Assembly: GCA_029817715.1 (NCBI GenBank)
Contig: JARUPY010000083.1
Coordinates: 1,240,001-1,304,000 of the forward strand
DNA: 64,000 nucleotides
Direction: 5' to 3'
Source of the DNA: Melastoma dodecandrum
Taxonomy: Eukaryota > Streptophyta > Magnoliopsida > Myrtales > Melastomataceae
In this document: positions 10,801 to 18,519 of the stretch, piece after piece
Layout: each line of letters begins with the position of its first letter
How positions within the stretch are numbered: the first letter of the stretch is position 1
The notes under the pieces: model-generated
Told to the model about the DNA's origin: nothing
Databases searched by the model: none
What the model saw: only the letters and a program-made list of their open reading frames with translations
Translations under genes and position numbers: made by a program

Positions 10801-11656
10801 TAGGTAGAGGGAAATCCCTGTCGACATATGCAGGATAGGGAGACCTGTACAAACAGGCATCGTCTCGCCGAGCTATTCCGGGGACGACTTGCTCTATAAC
10901 CTGAGTTATGGCCTCCCTCAAGTCTGGGGGTACACCGCCTACTGGGGCCTGCGCTGGAGGTCGAGTCGACCTTATCGGGTTGTACGGAGATCTTTCCCCC
11001 ATTGCTTGATTCGCTGGATCCCTTATGTAGAAAGAAGGCTCCTCCCGAAAGTTTCCACCTCGGGATCCAAGCTCATAGGGGTCTCCAGTCGCGTCGATTA
11101 CAGGTTCTTTTCCAGGGCGACGAGACGGAATAAAATCCTCCCCTCGATCTGTTTCCTCTTGAAAGTCCTCTGCCTCATTCCAATACGTATTCGTTGGTCG
11201 ATTACGTGAAGAAGAGGGTCGACCAGGGGGAACCAGATTCCCGGGTTCGAAAAGAGCATTTGTCCTTATCTCAGATTGCTCAAAAGTCACGTTACGTGGC
11301 CCTTGAGCAGTCCGTCGAGCGTCTGTCATGAACGTAGACTCCCTAAAGGGGGTTTCTCTCATATGAGGTCTTACTCTTTCCTCGTTTCTCGGGCCAGAAA
11401 GACGCCCTATTAGAGTTTGGACATCCATTAGAATACCCTTCATATCAGTCAACTCCTGACGCACATCCCCCAGTTCCTTGTGGAACTCCAGTCTTGAAAT
11501 AAATTCGGACGGGGTACGTGAATCAAAGGTGGACTGGTTTGTAGCTGCCTGGCCTCCTAGGGCCGGCGCTGGCAAGTCCATTCCCGGAGGAAGTTCTGAC
11601 TGGTTTTCCCCATCTAAGGGATTGTGAGACTCACGGCTTCGAGTATTTCTTGGCAT
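7742..11656 (-). CDS. Tat-like gag-protease polyprotein
   Basis: An open frame of 1304 residues beginning 25 bases after the primer-binding site (MPRNTRSRESHN). A retrotransposon gag domain lies around residues 320-430 (FWKLKLFPNSLTGDAFTWY..PGQFLMKLRKALL). Cys/His motifs follow near residue 550 (CKWHGSFTHATKDC) and again near residue 660 (CHWHLNDTHTTDQCHTFKKY); both read C-x2-H-x4-H-x4-C and are nucleic-acid-binding-like. An aspartic protease sits near residues 1060-1170 (VLIDNGATVNVLP as active site, then FNALLGRDWLH). The C-terminal tail is acidic and low-complexity. Gag would form the particle and bind element RNA; the protease would cleave the polyprotein. The frame has no internal stop, which fits the low LTR divergence. 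Confidence 0.93.
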   Translation of the reverse strand: MPRNTRSRESHNPLDGENQSELPPGMDLPAPALGGQAATNQSTFDSRTPSEFISRLEFHKELGDVRQELTDMKGILMDVQTLIGRLSGPRNEERVRPHMRETPFRESTFMTDARRTAQGPRNVTFEQSEIRTNALFEPGNLVPPGRPSSSRNRPTNTYWNEAEDFQEETDRGEDFIPSRRPGKEPVIDATGDPYELGSRGGNFREEPSFYIRDPANQAMGERSPYNPIRSTRPPAQAPVGGVPPDLREAITQVIEQVVPGIARRDDACLYRSPYPAYVDRDFPLPRGYKVPDFTRFSGEDEMTPLEHVARFTHQLGEAAGNDFWKLKLFPNSLTGDAFTWYASLPPGSVASWTQMQSMFVKTFARLDTPMSMFEVMRLKQANGEHPGQFLMKLRKALLRCRPPIPEKDQLLLALNALTIPFRKKLQGERFADLYDLARRATEYYQLLTEEAQLTRAYQVDTYEVDVAEFVKGESTICDPLTKKNSKAKASQKNAEERKYSFDTDKVDAIFDWLYQRKRIRLKPGHRVPQTEREKNRNYCKWHGSFTHATKDCLSFRNIIQDLIESKELRFPEVDEVAVVDDNPFGDEVAIHTFDIFDAEVNLLEVINDSAVPSQDLQATGETLVANALMKRLAERGVFILPKGREKWLCHWHLNDTHTTDQCHTFKKYLLDSKTEEWYDLTPFEEAAMSLNTPRGSSHALKSPPSADRRLALRGGRGGPQGHKGNGEAVARGTERPARRLEFIDSSGQRVIKQGYTRTTPVKEIRPVEEHKEADQPQQAVNRRPRYASRTVDPQELRRGPPIAQFLDEKLLCQKCKLIAHNRILITQLCTACCVNYFLRLVDLSAKGEMLVKAVRPEGSGNSKPNKPSSNRPADNPVQVGYDPADGRFVEVSRLPFGSKKPRFVKALNPSSQWQKAERKVTLPVRAQKRKERRLSHAQKKPRMTPVMPPFGGNHATGKQVAEPERVESTDYSEDPGSSFDYTPLRGDKPCDFNAEQGPLVSCNALTLPAEFACNNKSEAPEGKTLDSKVTTFPSGFPLHWLRKPSDRMKQHMHSLYISATFDGVLVGRVLIDNGATVNVLPLAKFRLLGYKPSELVRTDVAVSGFNGRKSECLGISSVRLGVGRHEQETAFFVIDIAPSFNALLGRDWLHKAAAIPSTLHRELILWLDSEIEIVKADEYSCCDKGILHAETCKTIKDLTLDQHYKLGDPTVGPLGEPSGKFDFIVSYGTSQPKPDEGPIVPTGWGPDFTDKDIDEVLQEVVTTKDGGETNNSPSGNNGEAPKSQESTATELEPDRLLHEGMYGQ

Positions 11657-11680
11657 TTGAGACTAAGATTTTTTTTTTAT

Positions 11681-11699
11681 GCTCCCACTGTGGTCGCCA
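11681..11699 (-). other. primer-binding site of the Tat-like element
   Basis: The element strand reads TGGCGACCACAGTGGGAGC, six bases downstream of the 5' LTR end. It begins with the TGG expected for pairing to a tRNA 3' CCA end. The tRNA was not identified. Confidence 0.7.
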
Positions 11700-11705
11700 A
11701 AAACG

Positions 11706-12803
11706 TGTCTGCCTATAGAACGGATCACGTCGGAAATATTTGGCAAAGGACTCACATGAATTGAGTTTGTGGTCGCCAGTAAGAAGATGCACAATTTTAT
11801 TGAAACTAAATGCAAGTCTTACAACCTTAATGAACAAAGAAAACAGAGCTTACAGCCATTAGAAATGGAAAAAGTACAAGTGTCGACAACGATGTGGAAA
11901 TCTGTGACGGCGGAGAACTGGTGACGAAGGCCTTGGAAGCTCGCTCCGTCGGTGGTAGTCGCTGGCGGGGATCTGTGACGAAGGCCCTACGAGCTCATTC
12001 CGTCAGTGGTGTCGCTGGCGGAAGATTGACGGCAAAGGCCCTACGAGCTCACTCTGTCGGTGGAAGGGTAGTTGACCTATAAACCGGGTCAGGGCATCTA
12101 ATTCCTAAGGTTGACGAACAAACTTCAGAGTTTTTGGCTGTGTATGGTCGTGTCTTGTCTTTGGAAACTCCTTTGCTATTTATAGAGAGCTCGTACGTGT
12201 CTAATACGTAACGAGTGGATCTTGTTACAGATCGTGTCATAGATCGTGATCCCTAGTATCGTGGGAGTGTCCCAACAACTTCCCATGAGATACGGGATCA
12301 CGTTCCTGAAAATTAGAATCGGTTACGATTCTTAACAATCGTGATTTTAGGAATAAATAAATTTATTCCCATCTCGTCGACTTGCTTCGTTTGTACGGGC
12401 TTTGGCTGCTGTAGTTGCCTTTGTTCAGGATAAGGTCGACTTGACCCTATGAGTAGACCTAGCTACTATTGGGTCCTATTGGTAGTCATATCTTAGTGGT
12501 GAGTTGACCTAGTCGACTCTATACATGAGTCGTCCTTAGTAACTCCATTGTGGGTCGACTTCATCATGAGTTAACCCAACCGACCTCGTCATGAGTCGAC
12601 CTCGGTGACTTTGTCATGAGTTAACCCAGTCGACTTCGTCATGAGTTAACCCAGTCGACTCCACTATGAGTCGACCTGGGCGACATCGTTCAGAGTTAGC
12701 CCAGTCGACTTTGTCATGAGTCGGCCTGGGCGACTTCGTTCTTAGGCAGTGTGATGATTCCTGGGCTCTAAGCCCAGGCCCAAAATTATTTATTATGTCA
12801 ACA
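11706..12803 (-). repeat. 5' LTR of the Tat-like element (1098 bp)
   Basis: Bounded on the plus strand by TGTCTGCC at 11706 and TGTCAACA at 12803. A minus-strand TATA (CTATAAATAG) lies at 12176-12185. Three roughly 60-bp tandem units occupy 11905-12062 (repeated GACGAAGGCC, CGAGCTC and CGTCGGTGG blocks). A second array of GTCGAC-containing units lies at about 12520-12745. Confidence 0.92.
12176..12185 (-). promoter_or_regulatory. LTR promoter TATA box
   Basis: CTATAAATAG on the element strand, about 470 bases inside the 5' LTR. This is a plausible RNA polymerase II start for the genomic transcript. The same motif is present in the 3' LTR. Confidence 0.5.
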
Positions 12804-12932
12804 ATCATCGAAAGAATTAATGACAATGTGTACAAGATTGATCTTCTTGAACACTTTATCATATCCTCTACTTTCAACATTCAGGATCTCGTTCCTTACG
12901 AAGACAATGTGGGTTTGAGGACAAATCCTATT
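12804..12932 (+). pseudogene. C-terminal tail of an older gypsy pol, cut by two insertions
   Basis: The plus-strand frame reads ERINDNVYKIDLLEH, STFNIQDLVPYEDN and then GLRTNPI. These match the pattern at the end of plant chromovirus-type pol proteins (NDNAYKIDLP..TFNVSDLSP..LRTNPFQ in that family). The left part is cut by the Tat-like 5' LTR and the right part by the element starting at 12933. The frame continues at 18137 (QQKRMIW) once that element is removed. Confidence 0.75.
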
Positions 12933-13225
12933 TGTTGACGTAAAAAATCTCACGGTCCGTATATAAACCGGAAGCAACGTACAAATTATCGTATTGAGAA
13001 ATAGCAGGTTCAATCTCTAATCACGGACAAAACACGTGAGTCCTCTGATTCTATACTCGTAAGATATCCGAAATATAGATGAGCTGAGGCTCTGGCAAAT
13101 ATCTGCTGGAGCTTTAGGGAAATATGTTGATGAAGACGCTGGAATTGCAGAGCTTTGATCCGGTGAGTCTTCAGAAATGGCAAAGATCTCCAAGGTTGTA
13201 GAAGCTGGGTTTGGAGAATCTTCTG
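12933..13225 (-). repeat. Truncated 3' LTR of the deleted gypsy element
   Basis: Aligns base for base with 17164-17456, with about 11 substitutions and no indels, then stops abruptly after CTTCTG. Starts TGTTGACG directly after the duplication CTATT. Confidence 0.9.
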
Positions 13226-14369
13226 CATCATCCTCTTTAGGGGAAGTGTTTTCCTCAGCCTCAGTAATTGTGACGTGGTGGGAAGCGACAACATCATTTT
13301 CGCTATTTCTATGAGATGATTCCCCATTGCTATTGGTAGATACCCATGTCCTTGTGCTCATTTTCAGTACATCACCAGTAGTTACTTCAACAACCGTTTG
13401 ACGCTTCACTCGAGAGGGAACTTTACTTCGAAAATCCTTTGTATCTTCTATGATAATTGGGATATCTTCTTTTTTATCAACTCTTTTCCACACCATTCGA
13501 CTTCTTGGAGCTTGACTCAATCTTGACCGTGCCGATCTTCGAACCTTAATTTCTTCTTTCTGAGTGCCAAGTCTATCAAATACTGACATTTGCTCAGACG
13601 AGGCTCCAAGTCGATCAAATACTGAAGTTCTCGTCGATTCGGTTGTAGTTTTATCATCAGCCTCAATGTATTGAGTTGAAGCCTTCTTCACCGCTTCGAC
13701 GGGCTTAGTAATATCATACCCGAGACCGAGTTTTGACTTTTGAGTATCACCTCCTATATTGGCCTTTCTTGAAGCAGCCCCAAGTGCCTTCAAGTCTTCT
13801 GTGTAGCCGGCCGCAGAGATTAGCCTGAATGCATTTGGATCAAATCCGTTGGTGCGCCTGTCAGGCAATGAATCTGGATAGATGATTGCCCCCTGTTTAG
13901 GCCTGATAAAACCTTTTAAAGGCGTACTCGTTTGACCAAATGTCGTCATTTTCGTCACTGGCCAGTTGAGTTCCTTTGGCACCACTATTTCTTCAGCGTG
14001 GTTACTCACGAAAGGTGGTTCCCCGGCTTTTCGGAAGGCTCTTGGGATATAGCGCAGAATTGGCACATTTTGTCTAGACTTATAATCCGTCGTTTCATTT
14101 TTAACTATCGGATTAACTGAAGATACCTCTTGTTGGATAGGTGAAACTTCTACGTCCGACTTCTTCGTGACATTCTTTACAACCGGTACAAGCTTCGTGA
14201 CTTTTTCTTCAGCATTAGTGCCCTTATTAAAGTAAAACTTGGCATCAGCAAAGTATGATTCCTCCTCTGTGAAAGGTTTAGCATCCGCCCATACTGTACA
14301 CCACACTCCATCCTTAATAAACTTAAAGCATTGATGAAGTGTTGATGCGACGACTCCGTATTCGTGCAT
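13017..14369 (-). pseudogene. Protease-downstream frame fused to LTR sequence
   Basis: A 450-residue frame starting MHEYGVVASTLHQCFKFIKD, which continues the retropepsin domain of the preceding frame (after LLGRP). The two are in the same frame, separated only by a TGA directly before the ATG; related proteins have a Trp there. The middle is Lys/Ser/Thr-rich, with a repeated SVFDRLG(A/T) motif around residues 245-270, and no RT motif. The last 69 or so residues (from about 13225 down to 13017) are translated from the truncated 3' LTR, so the C-terminus is a deletion-made chimera. Confidence 0.7.
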
Positions 14370-15203
14370 TCATGGCCGACCTAGCAACATATTATAGGTC
14401 GTCCTTAAATCAATCACATAAAATGTCGTGCATGATTCCAAGTCACCAATCGTGAGAGAAAGGCAAATTTTTCCAATGGCCCATTCTCCGCCTTGGTTAA
14501 ATCCCTGAATTATCAGTCGACTACTTGAGAGATCATCCACTCCCAAGCCAATATCCTTCAAAGCTTTTGATGAAATAATATTGACTGCGGAACCCGGGTC
14601 AATCAGGATTCGATTAACCTTTGTGCCGCATGTATATCCAGACACAAATAATGGTCGATTGTGGAACTTATGGCCCACAAGAAGATCTTCATCAGAAAAC
14701 GTGATAATCGGACAATTTTCCTTCACCTTTTCAACTGACATCGTTGTAGAACTTTCCTGGATGCCAATGTTTGAATTGGAATGCTCTTTATCCGTGTCAA
14801 CATGGTGAAAACTTCTGGACAAAGTCGAAAGCCTTTGAAATTTTTCGGGGAAGAAATCCCACACCGTGATTGGAGATGGCCTTTTCAAGGTTACTTCAAC
14901 CTTAGGGGTTCGCTTATCCACAACCTCCTTAAAATTTGCTTTCTTATGTTCTCTTTTAAAAACTTTTGCTCGAATAGGAGATTTTTTCTCTTGAGGCTTC
15001 AAAGTCTTTCTTCGGTTCCTTCTATGCGTCACCAAAGTCCAACCTTCTTCAACATGAATCGCCTCATGACCAATTGCACAACTTGACATCTTAATGTCCT
15101 GACTATCATCTGGTTTTACTTTTGAACACAGGAAAGCAGCCATTTCATCAGAGCTAAACGACCCGAAGATAATATTGGATACGTCCAAACTTGCTACGTC
15201 CAC
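14370..15203 (-). CDS. Retroelement aspartic protease frame
   Basis: A 277-residue frame. The C-terminal 100 residues form a retropepsin-like domain: ILIDPGSAVNIIS (active site with DPGS), GDLESCTTFYVID, and TYNMLLGRP at the very end, followed by a stop codon. The N-terminal part is basic and linker-like. It starts 10 bases inside the end of the gag frame in a different frame, so gag and protease may once have been joined by a shift or by a lost base. It belongs to the deleted gypsy element. Confidence 0.75.
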   Translation of the reverse strand: MDVASLDVSNIIFGSFSSDEMAAFLCSKVKPDDSQDIKMSSCAIGHEAIHVEEGWTLVTHRRNRRKTLKPQEKKSPIRAKVFKREHKKANFKEVVDKRTPKVEVTLKRPSPITVWDFFPEKFQRLSTLSRSFHHVDTDKEHSNSNIGIQESSTTMSVEKVKENCPIITFSDEDLLVGHKFHNRPLFVSGYTCGTKVNRILIDPGSAVNIISSKALKDIGLGVDDLSSSRLIIQGFNQGGEWAIGKICLSLTIGDLESCTTFYVIDLRTTYNMLLGRP

Positions 15204-16279
15204 AGATTCGAAGAAACCATAGACCCTAAGTCAATCTTGTTATCTCGAGCAAGTTCCATAACCTTCTCCTTGAAGACAAAATACTTCTCAATAGGATGGC
15301 CCAGAACACGGTGATATTTACAAAAGTTTGGATCTCTCGCTCGACTCGCTTGTTGTGGGCATTTTGACGGGGGGAGTTCAATCATTTTAACAGACAAAAG
15401 AAAGTCGAATATATCCGCAAAATCTGAATCTGGGAAAGGATATTGCTTATTCTGCCTCTCCTCCAGAGTCGGTCGCCTCTTCTCTGTCTGAGGAGTTGCT
15501 GGAGCATGGGTTGAAGTGCTTGATTGCCCTTTCTCCTTCACATTCGGGACCTTGACAGGAACAACATCGGTAGCCAGCACTTGTTTCTTGCTATCCTTGA
15601 AGGCAGGCCTGCCCGCGGTTCTATTAATTGGTCTTCCCGTTCCCTTGGATGGCTCAGGTACCGGAAGATCTCCCACACCAACTCCTACAAAGCTCAACTG
15701 CATATCATGTGCTCTTGTAGCTAATTCCTCAAAAGACTGAGGTTTGATCCCTTGTAGGATATAGCGAATCCTCCAGAGCATTCCTTGAATACACATATCT
15801 ATTGATGTCGCCTTAGATAAGCGATCCCTACAATTTAGACTTAGGTTTCTCCATCGTTGTATATAATCAACGACGGGCTCGCCTTCCCATTGACGTGTGT
15901 TAGTGAGTTCTATCATGCTCACCACACGTCTTGTGCTATAAAAGCGGTTCAAGAATTCCCTTTCCAACTGCTCCCAACTGTCAATACTTCCTGGTTTTAT
16001 GTCGATATACCAGTCAAAGGCATTTTCCTTCAAGGAGCGGACGAACTGTTTGACCATCAAGTCTCCATCTGTACCAGCATTGTTGCAAGTCTCGACAAAA
16101 TGAGCCACATGTTGCCTTGGATTCCCCTTCCCATCAAATTGTTGGAAGTATGGAGGCTGATAACCCATTGGCATGCTCATACTTTCGATTCTTTGACTGT
16201 ATGGCTTATTGTACGCCAAAGATGTTGCATGCTTTCCCTCAAGTTCATCCTTTAGAGCCTCTTGTATTAGTTCTTTCAT
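15194..16279 (-). CDS. Retroelement gag frame
   Basis: A 361-residue frame. The gag domain lies at residues about 40-190 (FVRSLKENAFDWYIDIKPGS, WEQLEREFLNRFYS, then WEGEPVVDYIQRWRNLSL). Later segments (FPDSDFADIFDFLLS and FCKYHRVLGHPIEK) resemble the degenerate Cys/His region of plant gypsy gag. A single in-frame TAA (16289-16291) separates it from the 308-residue frame upstream, so both were probably one long gag. No catalytic role; it would form particles. Confidence 0.8.
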   Translation of the reverse strand: MKELIQEALKDELEGKHATSLAYNKPYSQRIESMSMPMGYQPPYFQQFDGKGNPRQHVAHFVETCNNAGTDGDLMVKQFVRSLKENAFDWYIDIKPGSIDSWEQLEREFLNRFYSTRRVVSMIELTNTRQWEGEPVVDYIQRWRNLSLNCRDRLSKATSIDMCIQGMLWRIRYILQGIKPQSFEELATRAHDMQLSFVGVGVGDLPVPEPSKGTGRPINRTAGRPAFKDSKKQVLATDVVPVKVPNVKEKGQSSTSTHAPATPQTEKRRPTLEERQNKQYPFPDSDFADIFDFLLSVKMIELPPSKCPQQASRARDPNFCKYHRVLGHPIEKYFVFKEKVMELARDNKIDLGSMVSSNLWT

Positions 16280-16288
16280 TGCTTTAGT

Positions 16289-17215
16289 TTAGACCGGAGC
16301 ATCAACGGGGGCAGATACAGGCTTCGGTGAATCATCCACATTCAGCACATTCTTGCCTTTATCCTTGCGTATATGAGAACCTTCCTCAATAGATGTTCTT
16401 TCAAACTCTTTATTCTCGAGCCTGGTTATGACATACTCAAGTTGTTGATCCCTATCCCTCATGGACTTCGTCATTGCTTCAACTGCTTTGGTAAGAGACG
16501 CAACTTGGTCTTCCAACGATGGGGTGTCAGCCATCATAACTGGCATGATTTCATCTAACTTTTCAGCTAAATCAACCTCACCAATGCTTCGAGACTGATT
16601 TGATGAAGAGTCCTCTGATAAACTATCATGGAAGCTTGGTAGAGGAACTGGCGACATATTGCTCTTGTTCGCTGGCGTCTTTTCGGCAATCTCCTTGCAG
16701 GATGGAATAGATCGAAGAATGTCTTCTATCTCCTCCATTTGCTTGCGTGTTTTGGCTCTTGATTCAGCAAAGCTCCATTTTGGAGTGCAATCTGATGAAG
16801 AATCCTCAAGAGGAGAGACACTTGATGAACTGTTGCAGAAATTACCCAAATGAACCAGTGATATGGAACTCTTGCTGAGAAGGCTTGTTTCGGTAACCTC
16901 CTTGTATGATGGAGATGACTTTGGAGAGATGGATCTTAGAATCTCTTCCGTCACCTTATATATATCAGCAATCGGTCTGGTCCTGGTGAAGTTTCTGGAA
17001 CCAGGCGATGAAGAGCCTTCAGACAAGTGAGAAGGGAAACCAACTAGCTGATTATTCACAGCATTGACGGAATTCTTCAACATGATCATCTTTGAAGCCA
17101 TCTGGATACTTAGACGTAAAGAGATGAGAGGTAGAGATGGTCCCACTGGGCGTACCAGAAATTTGTTGACGTAAGAAATCTCACGGTCCGTATATAAACC
17201 GGAAACAACGTACAA
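16289..17215 (-). CDS. N-terminal extension frame of the deleted gypsy element
   Basis: A 308-residue frame, in frame with the gag frame and ended by one TAA just upstream of it. Its first codons lie in the 5' LTR and run across the primer-binding site, so the likely translation start is a later Met (MASKMIMLKNSV, near residue 39). The sequence is rich in Ser with repeated DSSSD and SEDSSS segments. A coiled-coil-like stretch near residues 225-260 (LEDQVASLTKAVEAMTKSM) is typical of the N-terminal region of plant gypsy gag proteins. No enzyme domain was recognised. Confidence 0.6.
   Translation of the reverse strand: MYVVSGLYTDREISYVNKFLVRPVGPSLPLISLRLSIQMASKMIMLKNSVNAVNNQLVGFPSHLSEGSSSPGSRNFTRTRPIADIYKVTEEILRSISPKSSPSYKEVTETSLLSKSSISLVHLGNFCNSSSSVSPLEDSSSDCTPKWSFAESRAKTRKQMEEIEDILRSIPSCKEIAEKTPANKSNMSPVPLPSFHDSLSEDSSSNQSRSIGEVDLAEKLDEIMPVMMADTPSLEDQVASLTKAVEAMTKSMRDRDQQLEYVITRLENKEFERTSIEEGSHIRKDKGKNVLNVDDSPKPVSAPVDAPV
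17138..17158 (-). other. primer-binding site of the deleted gypsy element
   Basis: Directly inside the 5' LTR the element strand reads TCTGGTACGCCCAGTGGGAC. This is a TGG-type primer site in the expected place. The tRNA was not identified. Confidence 0.6.
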
Positions 17216-18131
17216 ATTATCGTATTGAGAAATAGCAGGTTCAATCTCTAATCACGGACAAAACACGTGAGTCCTCTGATTCTATACTCGTAAGATATCC
17301 GAAATATAGATGAGCTGAGGCTCTGGCAAATATCTGCTGGAGCTTTAGGGAAATATGTTGATGAAGACGTTGTAGCTGCAGAGCTTTGATCCGGCGAGTC
17401 TTCAGAAATGGAGAAGATCTCCAAGGCTGTAGAAGCTGGGTCTGGAGAATCTTCTGAGGATGGGCGAAGAACACCAGAGCTGTTGTAGAAGCTTGATCTG
17501 GAGAGTCTTCTGAGGATGGGCAAAGAACACCAGGGCTGTTGTAGAAGCTTGATATGAAGAGTCTTCTGAGGATGGGCGAAGAACACCAGGGCTGTTATAG
17601 AAGCTTGATCTGGAGAGTCTTCTGAGGATGGGCGAAGAACACCAGGGCTGTTGTAGAAGCTTGATCTGGAGAGTCTTCGTTGTCGATCAAGTGAGGAAAA
17701 GATGCTCGAGAACTTCGCTAGCGAATGTGCTCCTCACTCTTGAAGTTACCTCCCTAAGAGGGGGAGGGACTCCCTTTATATAGGAGTTGAAGGACCCTTG
17801 GGTGACTTCTCTTTCCGATGTGGGACAAAGAGTCATGGGCTTAAAGGCCATATCGGGCCGGCAATTGGATTGGGTTGGAGTATGGGCCAGACTATTAATG
17901 GGCCGGCATATGGGCCAGGCCATGAAATATATTATGGGTTGGGCTAGAACATATTTAATTTGGACTTTAATTTGAATAAGCCCAAGACCATATAAACCCA
18001 TTAATTTTACACTAAAAGCTTAAGAGTAAAATATATTATTATGTTGCCTTATAAAATCATATTCAGCCAATATAATATATGGTTTTGCCGAATGACATTC
18101 CTTCGACATTAATAAAATTTTAATGTCTACA
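17164..18131 (-). repeat. 5' LTR of the deleted gypsy element (968 bp)
   Basis: Runs on the plus strand from TGTTGACG to GTCTACA, followed by the duplication CTATT. Contains four 56-bp tandem units at 17450-17673 and a minus-strand TATA (TATATAAA) at 17775-17782. Confidence 0.88.
17450..17673. repeat. 56-bp tandem repeat, four units, in an LTR
   Basis: Units start at 17450, 17506, 17562 and 17618, each opening TCTTCTGAGGATGGGC. They differ at only a few bases. A degenerate half-unit precedes them at about 17399. Confidence 0.92.
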
Positions 18132-18519
18132 CTATTCAACAAAAGAGGATGATATGGCCACAGTCAAGCTCAAGTTGCTCCAACTAGACGCGAGTCGAGT
18201 AGGAGTCATTGTGCTCACCATCAACTAGTCGAGCATACCATGACTTGAGAATGAACCAATCGAGCAAAAGTCAATTTAGAGATGAATGAGTCGAGAAAAA
18301 GCTATCGAGAGCCTTATGAAATGTTACAGTGAATAATGATGAATCTCGTTAGCCAGGCAAAGCGATGGATATTACTACTCATAAAGGCTACCAATTCCAA
18401 TCCATTATCTTTACTGTTCTACATACTTTTCAACATTAACTTATAATCATGAATTGGTCCATCGATGGCTATACTCAGCCTTATATAAAGTTGTTGAATC
18501 GCCGGGAGAAAAGACAAGT
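18132..18519 (+). pseudogene. End of older gypsy pol and start of its LTR
   Basis: Begins with the second CTATT copy. The pol frame continues as QQKRMIW and degrades. A purine-rich AAAAGAGGA lies just before TGATATGG at about 18147, which resembles the polypurine tract and LTR start of the gypsy element at 54508 (AAGGGGAGGA then TGATAAAA). The LTR is interrupted at 18519 by the copia-type LTR and resumes after 20948. Confidence 0.5.

Larger units (their letters stand above)
1..12803 (-). mobile_element. Tat-like Ty3/gypsy LTR retrotransposon, nearly complete
   Basis: The element reads on the minus strand: 5' LTR at 11706-12803, primer-binding site at 11681-11699, gag-protease, RT/RNase H, RNase H/integrase, polypurine tract and 3' LTR at 1-759 (cut by the window start). 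Bases 1-759 align without indels to 12045-12803, with about 6 mismatches by eye. LTR ends are TGTTGACA and ACA-type. A second RNase H in front of integrase and a spliced gene in the opposite orientation next to the 3' LTR fit the plant Tat lineage (family knowledge). It sits inside an older gypsy pol tail. The left flank is outside the window, so its target-site duplication cannot be checked (right flank ATCAT). Confidence 0.9.
12933..18131 (-). mobile_element. Internally deleted gypsy-like LTR retrotransposon
   Basis: Flanked by an exact 5-bp duplication, CTATT at 12928-12932 and at 18132-18136. The 5' LTR (minus strand) is 17164-18131; the 3' LTR is only 12933-13225. The inside holds an N-terminal frame, gag and protease, but no reverse transcriptase or integrase. 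The protease frame runs directly into LTR sequence at 13225, so a deletion removed pol, the polypurine tract and about 675 bp of the 3' LTR. The shared 293 bases differ at about 11 positions, which is older than the neighbouring Tat-like element. The element cannot now move on its own. Confidence 0.88.

Noticed and set aside
13017..17586. Plant host gene encoding the Ser-rich repeated frames
   Set aside because: The frames lie inside an LTR-flanked, duplication-bounded element and share its LTR-coded C-terminus.
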